In this document: piece by piece, positions 6,701-17,323 of the stretch
Layout: each line of letters opens with the position of its first letter
How positions within the stretch are numbered: position 1 is the stretch's first letter
NCBI RefSeq assembly: GCF_000212355.1
Contig: NC_015496.1
Location: forward strand, 2,120,501 to 2,184,500
From: Dokdonia sp. 4H-3-7-5
GTDB taxonomy: Bacteria; Bacteroidota; Bacteroidia; Flavobacteriales; Flavobacteriaceae
Direction of reading: 5' to 3'
Length of the DNA stretch: 64,000 nucleotides
Made by a program: the position numbers and the translations under genes
Notes under the pieces: model-generated
What the model was told of the DNA's origin: nothing
Databases searched by the model: none
Seen by the model: the letters and a program-made list of their open reading frames with translations, nothing else

Positions 6701-8692
6701 GTGGCAACCACAGAGAAGCACATATTAAACCGCCTTTATTTCGTCGCTGGATGTATGTTCCTCCTAGCGATCATAATCGCATACAAGCTTATCGCGATTC
6801 AGGTGTTTCAGGGTGCTAAGTATCGAGAGCTTGCAACTACCAGCACAGAGAAGATGGTTACTATCCCAGCTACTCGTGGTAATCTTTATGCAGAAGATGG
6901 GAGTCTTCTTGCTACTTCACAAATCAAATACGATATACGATGGGACGCAGTAGCGCCATCTAAGGAGAATTTCAACGAGAATATAGTTGGTCTTTCTAAG
7001 GGCCTTTCTAAAGTTTTAGGGAAGCCTCAATCTTATTATGAGAATAGATTACGTAAAGCACGTAATACCAAAAACCGTTACTTGTTTATTGCTAGAAAAC
7101 TAGGCTACGCAGAGTATGTGAAGATTAAGTCTTTACCATTATTTAATAAAGGCCAATTTAGAGGTGGGATTATTATCGAGGAGCATACAGAGCGCGAGCA
7201 TCCACTTGAGAAAATGGCAGAGCGTACCGTAGGGTATGAGCGTCAAGATGATAGTGGTTACTACACACGCGTAGGTCTTGAGGGGGCATATGGATATTAC
7301 TTGCGTGGGAAAGAAGGACGTCGTCTTAAGCAGAAGATTGCAAAAGGAGAATGGAAGCCTCTTGGTGTAGGTAATGTGATCGAGCCACGAGATGGTTATG
7401 ATGTAATCTCAACCATAGATGTAAACATTCAAGATGTAGCGCACAATGCTTTATTAGCGAGTTTGCAAAAATATCAAGCAGACCACGGATGCGTGGTCGT
7501 TATGGAGACAAAAACTGGAGAGATTAAAGCAATCTCAAATCTAGGTAGAACTCCTGAAGGTAAATACTATGAGCGTCTTAACTATGCAGTGGGCGAGGCG
7601 CATGAGCCGGGTTCTACATTTAAGTTGATGTCTATGGTAGCGGCACTTGAGGATAAAGTAATAGACTCAAGTACAGTTTTTGACACAGAAAATGGACGTG
7701 TAAAATTTTATGATCGCACTGCGATAGATTCTAAGCGTGGAGGTTATGGTAAGATAACAGCAGCAAAGGCTTTTGAGCTGAGTAGTAATACGGCTTTCGC
7801 CAAAATGATAAACGATAACTACGCGTCAGAACCAGAAAAGTTTGTAAAACGACTTTTTAATATGGGGCTTAACGATCAATTAGGACTTGAAATTAAAGGA
7901 GAAGGAAAGCCGAACTTTCCTTACCCAGGCGATAAAAACTGGTACGGAACAACCCTTCCATGGATGGCTTTTGGTTACGGAATAGAGTTAACGCCATTGC
8001 AAACACTCACATTTTACAATGCGATTGCAAATGATGGAGAGATGGTAAAGCCTCGTTTTATTAAAGAGGTGAAGGAATGGGATCAAACCATTGAGACTTT
8101 TGATAAAGAGGTAATCAATTCTCGTATCGCTTCTCAGGCTACTATTAATGTAGTAAAGGAGATGATGAAAAAAACTGTTGAGCGTGGAACGGCTAGAAAT
8201 ATTTATAGCGAAGAGTTTTCAATGGCGGGTAAGACGGGTACTTGCCAGACAGAATATTGGATAGAAGCAGGGAGATATATCTCTTCATTTGCGGGTTATT
8301 TTCCAGCAGATGAGCCTAAGTATTCTTGTATTGTAGTGGTAAACAAACCTAAAAAGTCTCTCGGATTTTACGGAAATATTGTTGCTGCACCTGTATTTAA
8401 AGAGATTGCCCAAAAGATTTATACAGACACTCCAGTAATTGATGAGGTGAAGTTGCCTACAGGTAATTCAAAGGTTATAGAGGGAGATTATCAGAAGTAT
8501 TATGCAAATGTGAATAAAGCACATAGTAAGATACCTAATGTGAAGGGTATGCCAGGGATGGATGCAATTGCATTACTAGAAAATCTAGGTTTAAAAGTAA
8601 ATTTTCGCGGAAGCGGGAAAGTAAAAAGTCAGTCTATAAAAGCTGGTGATAAATTAGAGAAGAATAAAACGATCACGCTACAATTATCTTGA
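6701..8692 (+). CDS. ftsI: Septal transpeptidase FtsI (class B PBP) with PASTA domain
   Basis: Cross-links septal peptidoglycan. The 663-residue protein begins with a membrane anchor (residues ~15-32), then the dimerisation domain with RGNLYAEDG, then the transpeptidase domain with the active-site GSTFK (Ser near 304), SSN (near 361) and KTGT (near 510). A C-terminal PASTA-like domain (~605-663, IPNVKGMPGMDAIALLENLG) is present, unlike in E. coli FtsI. The start is GTG 6701, 4 bases after the ftsL stop. Its TGA stop overlaps the TTG start of murE. Confidence 0.95.
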   Translation: MATTEKHILNRLYFVAGCMFLLAIIIAYKLIAIQVFQGAKYRELATTSTEKMVTIPATRGNLYAEDGSLLATSQIKYDIRWDAVAPSKENFNENIVGLSKGLSKVLGKPQSYYENRLRKARNTKNRYLFIARKLGYAEYVKIKSLPLFNKGQFRGGIIIEEHTEREHPLEKMAERTVGYERQDDSGYYTRVGLEGAYGYYLRGKEGRRLKQKIAKGEWKPLGVGNVIEPRDGYDVISTIDVNIQDVAHNALLASLQKYQADHGCVVVMETKTGEIKAISNLGRTPEGKYYERLNYAVGEAHEPGSTFKLMSMVAALEDKVIDSSTVFDTENGRVKFYDRTAIDSKRGGYGKITAAKAFELSSNTAFAKMINDNYASEPEKFVKRLFNMGLNDQLGLEIKGEGKPNFPYPGDKNWYGTTLPWMAFGYGIELTPLQTLTFYNAIANDGEMVKPRFIKEVKEWDQTIETFDKEVINSRIASQATINVVKEMMKKTVERGTARNIYSEEFSMAGKTGTCQTEYWIEAGRYISSFAGYFPADEPKYSCIVVVNKPKKSLGFYGNIVAAPVFKEIAQKIYTDTPVIDEVKLPTGNSKVIEGDYQKYYANVNKAHSKIPNVKGMPGMDAIALLENLGLKVNFRGSGKVKSQSIKAGDKLEKNKTITLQLS

Positions 8693-10152
8693 TACTACTT
8701 AAAGACATATTATATAAAGTAACGCTAGAAACTGTGGTGGGTAACACTGCCGTGGCAATTACTAATATTTATTTTGACTCGCGCAAAGTGTCACTTAATG
8801 ACGTGTTTGTTGCAGTGCGTGGTACGCAAAGTGATGGTCATGATTACATAGCAAAAGCTGTAAATCAAGGTGCACTAGCGATTATTTGTGAGGAACTTCC
8901 AGAGCAAATTGTAAACGGAATAACATACGTTAAGGTTGCAGATACTTCTAGTGCGCTGGCTACAATAGCTTCTAATTTTTATGGAAATCCTTCGGCTAAC
9001 TTAAAGCTCATTGGTATTACGGGAACAAATGGTAAGACCACTATCGCTAGTTTGTTATACCAACTGTTTCAAAAAGCAGGTTATAAAACAGGATTGCTTT
9101 CTACGGTAAAGATTTTAGTAGATAAGACTGAGTATAAAGCGACGCATACTACTCCAGATAGTTTAACAATAAATAAATACCTGGCAGAGATGTCTGAGGC
9201 AGGTGTAGAGTATTGTTTTATGGAGGTGAGTTCACATGGGATTCATCAAAAGCGAACAGAAGGCTTGCGTTTTGAGGGAGGAATATTTACAAACCTATCT
9301 CACGATCATCTAGATTACCATGACACCTTTGCAGAATATAGGGACGTAAAAAAGAAATTTTTTGACGAGTTACCAAAAACTGCTTTTGCACTTGTAAACA
9401 CAGATGACAAGAATGGGGCGGTAATGGTGCAAAATACTAAGGCAAAGAAAGTAACCTACGCCTTAAAGTCATATGCAGATTATAAAGCGCAGATTTTAGA
9501 GAACCAATTGTCTGGATTATTACTTAAAATTCAAGATCAAGAAGTTTGGGTAAAGCTTATAGGGTCATTTAATGCTTATAATTTACTAGCCATTTTTGCA
9601 ACTGCAGAGCTTTTGGGGCTTGATCAAATAGAGGCGCTTAAGCTCCTAAGTGAGTTAGAAAGCGTGTCAGGTCGATTTCAGTATTTTATTTCTGAAGGGA
9701 ATGTGACGGCAATTGTAGATTATGCACACACCCCAGATGCACTTAAAAATGTGCTAGAGACTATAAATGATATCCGCACTAAAAATGAGGAGCTCATTAC
9801 GGTGGTAGGAGCTGGTGGAGATAGAGATACTACAAAGCGTCCTAAAATGGGGCATATTGCAAGTGCTCTGAGTACAAAGACAATTATCACAAGTGATAAT
9901 CCGCGCTCAGAAAAGCCAGAAGCAATTATCGAGCAAGTAGAAGCAGGTGTTGAGCCTATTAACTACAAAAAGATTTTATCTATCACAGATAGAAAGCAAG
10001 CTATAAAAACAGCTTGCCAACTTGCAAATCCTGGAGATATAATTCTAATCGCGGGTAAAGGTCATGAGACTTACCAAGAGATAATGGGAGAGCGATTTGA
10101 TTTTGACGATTATAAAATAGTACAAGAAACCCTTAAACAACTTAATAAGTAA
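8689..10152 (+). CDS. murE: UDP-MurNAc-L-Ala-D-Glu:meso-DAP ligase MurE
   Basis: Adds the third residue of the murein stem peptide in the cytoplasm. The ATP loop GTNGKTT is near residues 111-117. The substrate-selecting motif DNPR (near 402) is the one typical of meso-diaminopimelate enzymes, not lysine enzymes, so the wall is DAP-type. AGKGHETYQ closes the C-terminal domain. The 487-residue length is normal. The TTG start overlaps the ftsI TGA (TTGA at 8689-8692), which implies translational coupling. Its TAA overlaps the mraY ATG by one base. Confidence 0.95.
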   Translation: MILLKDILYKVTLETVVGNTAVAITNIYFDSRKVSLNDVFVAVRGTQSDGHDYIAKAVNQGALAIICEELPEQIVNGITYVKVADTSSALATIASNFYGNPSANLKLIGITGTNGKTTIASLLYQLFQKAGYKTGLLSTVKILVDKTEYKATHTTPDSLTINKYLAEMSEAGVEYCFMEVSSHGIHQKRTEGLRFEGGIFTNLSHDHLDYHDTFAEYRDVKKKFFDELPKTAFALVNTDDKNGAVMVQNTKAKKVTYALKSYADYKAQILENQLSGLLLKIQDQEVWVKLIGSFNAYNLLAIFATAELLGLDQIEALKLLSELESVSGRFQYFISEGNVTAIVDYAHTPDALKNVLETINDIRTKNEELITVVGAGGDRDTTKRPKMGHIASALSTKTIITSDNPRSEKPEAIIEQVEAGVEPINYKKILSITDRKQAIKTACQLANPGDIILIAGKGHETYQEIMGERFDFDDYKIVQETLKQLNK

Positions 10153-11390
10153 TGCTGTATCATCTTTTTCAATGGTTAGACGAAGCTTATAACTTGCCTG
10201 GAGCAGGGTTGTTTCAGTTCAGTACGTTTCGTGCTGCACTTGCGGTGTTATTATCATTAGGACTTTCTACTATTTATGGAGAGCGCATTATTAAGCTCTT
10301 GCAGCGCAAGCAGATGGGGGAGCAAATACGCGATTTAGGTCTAGAAGGTCAAGCAGAAAAAGCAGGAACTCCTACGATGGGAGGCCTTATTATCATAGGT
10401 GCTACGCTTATTCCTGTACTACTGTTAGGTGACTTACAAAACATATATATCCTTCTTCTTATCGTTACAACGGTATGGATGGGAATCATAGGCTTCTTAG
10501 ATGATTATAAGAAGAAAATGCAAAAAAATAAAGACGGACTTGCTGGTAAGTATAAAGTAATAGGTCAAGTAGGATTAGGAATTATAGTAGGTGCAACGAT
10601 GTTTTTTCATAGTGATATCACTATCCGTGAAGAGATCAAACAAACTGCTGGTACAGAAAAAGTAGAAATTACAACTGTAAGAGGGGATGCAAAATTTGAT
10701 GAAGCGCATAAGAGTTTAAAAACTACCATACCATTTGTCAAGGATAACGAACTCAATTATGAAACAATCCTTACAAGCATTAACGAAGATTGGAAAGGAT
10801 ATGCGTGGATCATATTTATACCTATTGTAATATTTATAATCACTGCGGTTTCTAATGGTGCAAACCTCACTGATGGTATTGACGGCCTGGCAGCAGGAAC
10901 AAGTGCGATTATTGTACTCACCCTCGGGATTTTTGCATTTATATCTGGTAACATCATTTTTAGTGATTACCTCAATGTGATGTACATACCTGGTACTGGT
11001 GAGATGCTCATATTTATTGCTGCATTTGTAGGAGCGCTTATAGGGTTCTTATGGTACAATGCGTATCCAGCGCAAGTTTTTATGGGTGACACAGGTAGTC
11101 TTACCATAGGAGGAATTATTGCTGTGCTTGCTATTGCAACTCGAAAAGAATGGCTTATCCCAATACTATGCGGAATTTTCTTAATGGAGAATCTTTCGGT
11201 GGTGTTGCAGGTGGGATATTTTAAATACACAAAAAAGAAATTTGGTGAAGGTAGACGCATCTTTTTGATGTCACCACTACACCACCATTATCAAAAGAAA
11301 GGTATCCACGAGAGTAAAATTGTTTCCAGATTTTGGATTGTAGGGATTTTACTGGCTGTACTTTCAATTATAACATTGAAAATTAGATAA
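10152..11390 (+). CDS. mraY: Phospho-MurNAc-pentapeptide transferase MraY
   Basis: Makes lipid I by moving phospho-MurNAc-pentapeptide to undecaprenyl phosphate in the inner membrane. Catalytic motifs are present: [27 protein letters not shown] and [11 protein letters not shown]. There are about ten membrane segments. At 412 residues it is some 50 longer than the E. coli enzyme; the extra length is a charged stretch around residues 155-212, between two membrane segments, probably periplasmic. murF, usually between murE and mraY, is missing. Confidence 0.96.
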   Translation: MLYHLFQWLDEAYNLPGAGLFQFSTFRAALAVLLSLGLSTIYGERIIKLLQRKQMGEQIRDLGLEGQAEKAGTPTMGGLIIIGATLIPVLLLGDLQNIYILLLIVTTVWMGIIGFLDDYKKKMQKNKDGLAGKYKVIGQVGLGIIVGATMFFHSDITIREEIKQTAGTEKVEITTVRGDAKFDEAHKSLKTTIPFVKDNELNYETILTSINEDWKGYAWIIFIPIVIFIITAVSNGANLTDGIDGLAAGTSAIIVLTLGIFAFISGNIIFSDYLNVMYIPGTGEMLIFIAAFVGALIGFLWYNAYPAQVFMGDTGSLTIGGIIAVLAIATRKEWLIPILCGIFLMENLSVVLQVGYFKYTKKKFGEGRRIFLMSPLHHHYQKKGIHESKIVSRFWIVGILLAVLSIITLKIR

Positions 11391-11392
11391 TC

Positions 11393-11410
11393 ACGCTTTC
11401 GCGAAAGCAT
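11393..11410. repeat. TTTCGCGAAA palindrome, copy 3 (intergenic)
   Basis: GCTTTCGCGAAAGC (11395-11408) fills most of the 25-base gap between the mraY stop and the murD start. Confidence 0.95.
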
Positions 11411-11415
11411 AAAAA

Positions 11416-12753
11416 ATGAAGAAACGATTAGTCATATTAGGAGCCGGAGAATCTGGCGTAGGAACTGCCATTTTAGGTAAGGCCAAAGGGTATGATGTAT
11501 TCTTATCTGATTTTGGAAAAATTAAGGATCACTACAAAGAGATACTTGCTACCGAAGATTTTGCTTGGGAAGAAGAAGGGCATACAGAAGCGCTTATTCT
11601 CAATGCAGATGTAGTGATGAAAAGTCCTGGGATACCGGACAAAGCGCCTATTGTGCAGAGGTTACTCGAAAAGGGAGTGGCTGTAATCTCTGAGATAGAA
11701 TTTGCTTCTCAATATACTGACGCCACTATTGTGGGTATTACTGGAAGTAACGGAAAAACCACTACGACGATGCTTACTGGATTTATTCTAGAGCAAGCGG
11801 GAATCAATCTAGGTGTTGCTGGGAACATAGGTGACAGCTATGCAAAGATGGTGGCACAGAAAGAGATTGATACGTATGTGCTAGAAATAAGCAGTTTTCA
11901 GTTAGATGGAATCGCAGATTTTGCACCACATATCGCGGTGGTATTAAATGTGACGCCAGATCATTTAGACCGATACGATTATAAGTTTGAAAATTACATT
12001 GCTTCAAAATTTAGAATAGCAATGAACCAAAAAGAAACAGATTATCTCATCTACGATGCAGATGACCCTGTGAGTGTGGACTGGCTCAAAAAACATCCAG
12101 TCAAATCAAAATTATTGCCTTTTTCACTTGATAAAGAATTTGAAAATGGCGCATTTATAAAAGACAATAACCTAACAGTGCAACTCAATAATAACACCTT
12201 TACCATGGCTACAAATAACCTCGCTTTAAAAGGGCAACACAATAAGAAAAATGCAATGGCTGCCTCTACTGTAGCAAATCTATTAAATATCCGTAAAGCT
12301 ACTATTCGTGAGAGTTTAGAAGGTTTTCAGGGTGTTGAGCATAGATTAGAGCAAGTGCTTAAAATCAATAATGTACAATACATAAATGACAGTAAAGCGA
12401 CTAATGTAAACGCAACTTTTTATGCTTTAGATAGTATGAGTGAGCCTACAGTGTGGATTGTAGGTGGTGTAGATAAAGGTAATAATTACCGTGATTTATA
12501 TCCACTTGTTAACGAGAAGGTAAAAGCTATTATCTGTTTAGGTGTTGATAATGCAAAATTGATGAGTCATTTTGGAAACATGGTTGATATTATTGTAGAA
12601 ACACCTTCTATGTCTGAGGCTGTAAAAATAGCTTATAAAGTGTCTGAGCGCGGAGATAACGTATTACTTTCTCCTGCTTGTGCAAGTTTTGACTTGTTTG
12701 AAAATTATGAAGATCGCGGCCGCCAGTTTAAGGAGGCTGTACGTAACCTTTAA
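11416..12753 (+). CDS. murD: UDP-MurNAc-L-alanine:D-glutamate ligase MurD
   Basis: Adds D-glutamate to UDP-MurNAc-L-Ala using ATP. The protein opens with a nucleotide-binding fold (LVILGAGESGVG), has the ATP loop GSNGKTTTT (near residues 110-118), the central NVTPDHLDRYD and the C-terminal LLSPACASFD typical of MurD. Its 445 residues match the family. The ATG follows a TTTCGCGAAA palindrome. After its TAA there is a long inverted repeat before ftsW. Confidence 0.96.
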   Translation: MKKRLVILGAGESGVGTAILGKAKGYDVFLSDFGKIKDHYKEILATEDFAWEEEGHTEALILNADVVMKSPGIPDKAPIVQRLLEKGVAVISEIEFASQYTDATIVGITGSNGKTTTTMLTGFILEQAGINLGVAGNIGDSYAKMVAQKEIDTYVLEISSFQLDGIADFAPHIAVVLNVTPDHLDRYDYKFENYIASKFRIAMNQKETDYLIYDADDPVSVDWLKKHPVKSKLLPFSLDKEFENGAFIKDNNLTVQLNNNTFTMATNNLALKGQHNKKNAMAASTVANLLNIRKATIRESLEGFQGVEHRLEQVLKINNVQYINDSKATNVNATFYALDSMSEPTVWIVGGVDKGNNYRDLYPLVNEKVKAIICLGVDNAKLMSHFGNMVDIIVETPSMSEAVKIAYKVSERGDNVLLSPACASFDLFENYEDRGRQFKEAVRNL

Positions 12754-12815
12754 TTCTGATTTGAAAGCTGATTGTACTTCATTCCCCCGTGTAAGGCAAT
12801 CAGCTTGTCAGAATT
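12752..12815. repeat. Long imperfect inverted repeat between murD and ftsW
   Basis: AATTCTGA (12752-12759) pairs with TCAGAATT (12808-12815), and AAGCTGATTG (12765-12774) pairs with CAATCAGCTT (12797-12806), leaving a 22-base loop. No T-run follows, so it is not a standard terminator. It may be an RNA processing or stability element. Confidence 0.7.
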
Positions 12816-12855
12816 TATTAGTTAAAGAAACCGAATAACAAATAATTACTAAGCG

Positions 12856-14064
12856 TTGAGTACCACATTTAAAAACATATTTGCAGGATTACAAGGTGAC
12901 AAGACTATATGGGCTATTGTTGCCCTTCTTGCATTGTTTTCCTTTTTACCTGTATATAGCGCGGCAAGTAACCTCGCATATATTAAAGGTGATGGGAATA
13001 CGGTGAGGTTTCTTATCAAACATGGCATGCATTTAGTGTTAGGGTTTGCAATGTTGTATGGGGTTCATAAAATACCACATCATTACTTTAAAGGGCTTTC
13101 CTTTATTGCGCTTCCAGTTGTGATTATACTGCTCATAGTGACACTGGCTCAAGGAACTACCATGGGTGGAGCAAATGCAAGTAGATGGATTAAAATCCCG
13201 ATTCTGGGAGTTGGTTTTCAGACTTCCACATTTGCAGGTGTTGTGTTGATGGTATACGTGGCTAGGTATCTTGCAAAAATTAAGGATACCGCAGTAACAT
13301 TTAAGGAAACTATTGTGCCTCTATGGTTGCCAGTGGCTGCTGTTCTTGCATTGATACTTCCGGCTAACTTTTCTACTACTGCGATTATTGCAGCAATGGT
13401 AGTAGCTTTAGTATTCTTGGGAGGTTATCCATTAAAATATTTAGGTATTGTTATTGCAACTGGTGTTGTTGCTCTTCTGTTCTTCGTGTTGTTAGCAAAA
13501 GCTTTTCCAGGCGTATTTCCTAACCGTGTTGATACTTGGATAAGTCGTGTAGAAAATTTTGCAAATAACGAAGTAGACGCAGATGCAGATTACCAAATAG
13601 AAAAAGCAAAAATTGCCATAGCCTCAGGCGGAGTAATTGGTCTAGGTCCAGGTAAAAGTGTTCAGAAAAACTTTTTGCCACAATCATCCTCAGATTTTAT
13701 ATATGCAATAATTGTAGAGGAGTTTGGTCTTGCGGGAGCAGGATTTTTACTGTTTTTATATATGTTGCTATTGTTTAGAATAACCGTAGTTGCTCACAAA
13801 GCAGATACAGTCTTTGCAAAACTAGTTGTGGTAGGTGTAGGATTGCCTATTGTCTTTCAGGCTTTAATTAATATGGCAGTTGCCGTAGAGTTATTTCCTG
13901 TTACGGGGCAAACATTACCACTAGTGAGTAGTGGAGGTACTTCTATATGGATGACCTGTCTTGCCGTAGGGATTGTACTTAGTGTAAGTGCAAAACGAGC
14001 ACCAGTTGTGCCAAAAGAAGAAAGTGAGTTAAACCCTTTAGACATACTTAGTGAAGCCATATAG
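12856..14064 (+). CDS. ftsW: Septal glycosyltransferase FtsW (SEDS family)
   Basis: SEDS family polymerase that works with FtsI to make septal glycan from lipid II. The 402-residue protein has about ten membrane segments, a large outside loop with [15 protein letters not shown], the RVENF-type segment before it ends, and the family-typical [10 protein letters not shown] near the C-terminus. The start is TTG 12856 (MSTTFKNIF). There is a 102-bp gap after murD, the largest in the early part of the cluster. It overlaps murG by 14 bases. Confidence 0.94.
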   Translation: MSTTFKNIFAGLQGDKTIWAIVALLALFSFLPVYSAASNLAYIKGDGNTVRFLIKHGMHLVLGFAMLYGVHKIPHHYFKGLSFIALPVVIILLIVTLAQGTTMGGANASRWIKIPILGVGFQTSTFAGVVLMVYVARYLAKIKDTAVTFKETIVPLWLPVAAVLALILPANFSTTAIIAAMVVALVFLGGYPLKYLGIVIATGVVALLFFVLLAKAFPGVFPNRVDTWISRVENFANNEVDADADYQIEKAKIAIASGGVIGLGPGKSVQKNFLPQSSSDFIYAIIVEEFGLAGAGFLLFLYMLLLFRITVVAHKADTVFAKLVVVGVGLPIVFQALINMAVAVELFPVTGQTLPLVSSGGTSIWMTCLAVGIVLSVSAKRAPVVPKEESELNPLDILSEAI

Positions 14065-15139
14065 AGTCATATTATCTGGAGGAGGAACAGGAGGTCATAT
14101 CTATCCTGCTATTGCTATTGCAAAGGAAATCCAGCGCCGTCATCCTGACGCGCAATTTCTATTTGTAGGAGCTAGTGATCGTATGGAGATGGAAAAAGTA
14201 CCCCAAGCAGGCTTTGAGATAGAAGGGTTGTGGATTGCTGGAATACAGCGCAAGCTCACGGTAGATAATCTTATGTTTCCATTTAAGCTCATTAGTAGCT
14301 TGATGAAATCTCGTAAAATCATTAAGAAATTTAAGCCAGATGTTGTGATAGGTACTGGCGGATTTGCAAGTGGGCCATTGCTTAAGATGGCTACCATTGC
14401 AGGGATACCAGCAGTGATTCAAGAGCAAAATAGCTATGCAGGTATTACAAATAAACTGTTAGGTAAGTCTGTGAAGAAAGTATGTGTGGCATATGATGAT
14501 ATGCAGCGCTTTTTCCCATCAGTGCATATTGTGAAGACAGGAAATCCTGTTCGTGCAGATTTATTAGATATAGAAAGTAAACGTAGTACCGCTTTCGCGA
14601 AATATGATTTGTCTCACAGTTCAAAAGTGGTATTAATTATAGGAGGAAGTCTAGGTGCAAAGGCTATAAATGAATTGATAGAGAAGCAACTCCCATTTTT
14701 TAAACGAAAAGGAGTCCAGGTTTTATGGCAAACAGGTAAGCTATATTACGATAAATACAAGCATCATCAGGCAGATGGTGTTCAGGTGATGGCATATATC
14801 GATCAGATGGATATGGCTTATGCAGCTGCAGATATTATTATATCTAGAGCTGGAGCAGGGTCTGTATCTGAGTTATGCATTGTAGGAAAGGCGACTATTT
14901 TTATTCCCTCTCCAAACGTTGCCGAAGATCACCAGACTAAAAATGCGCAAGCTATCGAGAAGACGGGTGCTGCAATTTTAATAGCAGAAAAAGACCTCGA
15001 TAAAAAATTTGAGCTTGTTTTTAAGGGACTCCTCAACGATGAAAAAGTTTGCTTTGAGCTAGGAAGAAAGATAAAAACACTTGCATTACCAAATGCCACA
15101 GCAGATATTGTGGATGAGGTAGAGCAATTATTGAAATAA
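14051..15139 (+). CDS. murG: Lipid II synthase MurG
   Basis: Adds GlcNAc to lipid I on the inner face of the cytoplasmic membrane. The N-terminal loop [15 protein letters not shown] (residues ~10-24) and the C-terminal UDP-GlcNAc motif [11 protein letters not shown] are diagnostic. Its 362 residues match the family. The start is GTG 14051, overlapping ftsW by 14 bases. A copy of the TTTCGCGAAA palindrome sits in the reading frame and is read as TAFAKYD. Confidence 0.95.
   Translation: MKPYRVILSGGGTGGHIYPAIAIAKEIQRRHPDAQFLFVGASDRMEMEKVPQAGFEIEGLWIAGIQRKLTVDNLMFPFKLISSLMKSRKIIKKFKPDVVIGTGGFASGPLLKMATIAGIPAVIQEQNSYAGITNKLLGKSVKKVCVAYDDMQRFFPSVHIVKTGNPVRADLLDIESKRSTAFAKYDLSHSSKVVLIIGGSLGAKAINELIEKQLPFFKRKGVQVLWQTGKLYYDKYKHHQADGVQVMAYIDQMDMAYAAADIIISRAGAGSVSELCIVGKATIFIPSPNVAEDHQTKNAQAIEKTGAAILIAEKDLDKKFELVFKGLLNDEKVCFELGRKIKTLALPNATADIVDEVEQLLK
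14591..14602. repeat. TTTCGCGAAA palindrome, copy 4 (coding, in murG)
   Basis: The core is intact but one arm is shorter (GCTTTCGCGAAAT). It is read in murG as A-F-A-K. Confidence 0.85.
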
Positions 15140-15158
15140 TAATTTAAAAACATAACAA

Positions 15159-15177
15159 CCGTAGTTTTAAACTATGG
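15159..15177. other. Short inverted repeat between murG and murC
   Basis: CCGTAGTTT and AAACTATGG form a 9-bp arm pair (one G-T) with a one-base centre in the 54-bp gap. No T-run follows; the function is unclear. Confidence 0.45.
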
Positions 15178-15193
15178 TGTGTAGCATAGATAA

Positions 15194-16546
15194 ATGAAAC
15201 CTTTAAAAGACATACAGAACATTTACTTCATCGGTATCGGTGGGATAGGTATGAGCGCACTAGCTTTGTACTTCCATAGGGAGGGGAAGAATGTGGCGGG
15301 TTATGATAAAACGCCTTCAGATGTTACTGCAGCTTTGCAAGACTCTGGTATTAAGGTTCATTTTGAAGATAAAAAAGAGGGGATTAATAGTTCGTTTACT
15401 AGTAAGGAAGATACCCTAGTGGTGTTTACTCCTGCCGTTCCTAAAATGATGGGAGAGCTAGTATATTTTCACGAAAGCGGATTTATGCTTAAAAAACGTG
15501 CAGAAGTGCTTGGTATGATTGCAAATCAAACCTTCTCGCTTGCTGTTGCGGGAACGCATGGTAAAACGACTACTTCTAGTATTTTGGGTCATCTACTTGC
15601 GGCATCCGGAGCCCCGGTAACTGCATTTATAGGTGGTATTACAAATAATTATAATGGTAATTTAATCCAAAAAGGAAGTGACGTTGTTGTGGTGGAGGCA
15701 GATGAGTTTGATCGCTCATTCCTACAGCTTAGACCAGATATTCTCTGTGTGACTTCGATGGATGCAGATCATCTTGATATTTATGAAGATGAGGCAGACC
15801 TTATCGCTACGTTTCAAGAATTTGGGGCACTAGCTCCAGAGAATAAGCGTTTTGTAAAAAACGGACTTCCACTTGCTGGAAATACGGTTGGTATTGAAGA
15901 GGATGCAGATTATACTGCGCAGCGAGTACGCATAGAGAATGGCGCTTATGTCTTTGACTTGCATTACCCAGGCGGTGTTTTAGAGAATTTACAATTTAGC
16001 CTGCCAGGAAGACATAATCTTTTTAATGCTGTAGCTGCATTAGGGATGGCGCTATCGTATGGCAGTCCTAAAGAAGAATTGGTAGAAGCACTAGCGAGTT
16101 ATTCAGGTGTTAATCGCCGATTTACATACCGTATCCAGAAAGAAGATATGGTGATAATAGATGATTATGCGCATCACCCTACAGAAATTGCTGCGGTACA
16201 TCAAAGTGTAAGAGAGATGTATCCAGAGGAGAGTGTGCTAGCTATTTTTCAGCCACACTTATTTAGTAGAACAAAAGATTTTATGAACGATTTTGCAGTA
16301 GCGCTTTCTCATTTTGATGAAGTAGCACTGCTGGATATTTACCCAGCAAGAGAAGAGCCTATTGCTGGTATTACTAGCGAGGTATTGCTTAGTGAAATGA
16401 CGCTTTCGCGAAAGCAAATCATACAGAAAAATGAGCTTACTGATTTAGTGAAAGATACAAATCACAAAATTGTTGTGATGATGGGGGCTGGAGATATAGG
16501 TGTAGAGATTTTAAAAGTAACGAAAGAATTGCGTGGTGAAGGTTAA
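15194..16546 (+). CDS. murC: UDP-MurNAc:L-alanine ligase MurC
   Basis: First amino-acid ligase of murein precursor synthesis. It has the start FIGIGGIGMSALAL, the ATP loop GTHGKTTTS (near residues 119-127), the central DADHLDIYED and the C-terminal DDYAHHPTEI and FQPHLFSRT, all family marks. Its length of 450 is usual. The palindrome TTTCGCGAAA is read within it as TLSRKQ near residue 405. It overlaps ftsQ by 14 bases. Confidence 0.95.
   Translation: MKPLKDIQNIYFIGIGGIGMSALALYFHREGKNVAGYDKTPSDVTAALQDSGIKVHFEDKKEGINSSFTSKEDTLVVFTPAVPKMMGELVYFHESGFMLKKRAEVLGMIANQTFSLAVAGTHGKTTTSSILGHLLAASGAPVTAFIGGITNNYNGNLIQKGSDVVVVEADEFDRSFLQLRPDILCVTSMDADHLDIYEDEADLIATFQEFGALAPENKRFVKNGLPLAGNTVGIEEDADYTAQRVRIENGAYVFDLHYPGGVLENLQFSLPGRHNLFNAVAALGMALSYGSPKEELVEALASYSGVNRRFTYRIQKEDMVIIDDYAHHPTEIAAVHQSVREMYPEESVLAIFQPHLFSRTKDFMNDFAVALSHFDEVALLDIYPAREEPIAGITSEVLLSEMTLSRKQIIQKNELTDLVKDTNHKIVVMMGAGDIGVEILKVTKELRGEG
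16402..16415. repeat. TTTCGCGAAA palindrome, copy 5 (coding, in murC)
   Basis: GCTTTCGCGAAAGC read in murC as L-S-R-K. Confidence 0.95.
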
Positions 16547-17252
16547 CTGGTTTTACATAAAGATGTCGGTTTTACTGCTGTTGATGGTGTTTTTGTTTGC
16601 GTTTGCCATTCAAAGAAATGAGGCGCGCACAGTTGCTGAAGTTAGTGTTTCATTTAAGGATGAAAGTGCTCCTTTTGTGACGCGTGAGACCGTTAATAAA
16701 TTGTTGATAGTAAGTAACGAAAAGCTTGCAGGAAAGGTAAAAGAAAATATAGCTTTGAGTGAGATGGAAAAGCGCGTGAAGGCGCATCCAATTATCAAGA
16801 ATGCAGATGTTTACGTAACGATGGGTGGTGATATAGGTGTTGCAATAGAGCAACGTAAGCCTATAGCACGACTTAGCGGTGCTATTTCTTTTTATATAGA
16901 TGAGAGTGGTGAGGTGATGCCATTGTCACAAAATCACTCCGCGCACGTTCCCCTTGTAACCGGAGCAACCGAGAAAGAAATAAGCGAAGTTTATAAGCTT
17001 GTAAATTTTATAAGGAAAGATGAGTTTCTTGCAAAGCACATTATAGGTATATCTCGAAGTAAGAACGCAGAGTATACGTTAAAGGCTAGAAAACTAGGTT
17101 ATACTATATCACTAGGTAAGGTAGAAGCGTTAGAAAAGAGATTTAGTAATTATAAGGCTTTTTATCAAAAGGCACTTAAAGATAAAAGTTTAGATAAGTA
17201 TAAAACTATAGAGCTCAAGTATGACGGGCAAGTAGTTTGTGAGAAAAAATAA
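16533..17252 (+). CDS. ftsQ: Division protein FtsQ
   Basis: A 239-residue bitopic protein: short cytoplasmic tail, one membrane helix (residues ~8-26) and a periplasmic part with a POTRA-like segment (VSFKDESAPFVTRETV ... EMEKRVKAHPIIKNADVYV). This layout and the position between murC and ftsA identify FtsQ, a scaffold of the divisome. The start is a GTG pair (16533 or 16536), overlapping murC by 14 or 11 bases. Sequence similarity within the family is weak, so context carries much of the call. Confidence 0.87.
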   Translation: MVKVNWFYIKMSVLLLLMVFLFAFAIQRNEARTVAEVSVSFKDESAPFVTRETVNKLLIVSNEKLAGKVKENIALSEMEKRVKAHPIIKNADVYVTMGGDIGVAIEQRKPIARLSGAISFYIDESGEVMPLSQNHSAHVPLVTGATEKEISEVYKLVNFIRKDEFLAKHIIGISRSKNAEYTLKARKLGYTISLGKVEALEKRFSNYKAFYQKALKDKSLDKYKTIELKYDGQVVCEKK

Positions 17253-17281
17253 AACGGTGATTGAGTAAGCTTTCGCTTATT

Positions 17282-17295
17282 CCGATAGCTATCGG
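17282..17295. repeat. Perfect palindrome between ftsQ and ftsA
   Basis: CCGATAGCTATCGG is a 14-bp perfect palindrome in the 71-bp gap. It follows a small GTAAGC/GCTTAT stem (17266-17280) and lies 28 bases before the ftsA ATG. I see only this one copy in the window. Confidence 0.8.
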
Positions 17296-17323
17296 GAGGT
17301 AGTAAACTATCAAAATTAAAGGT

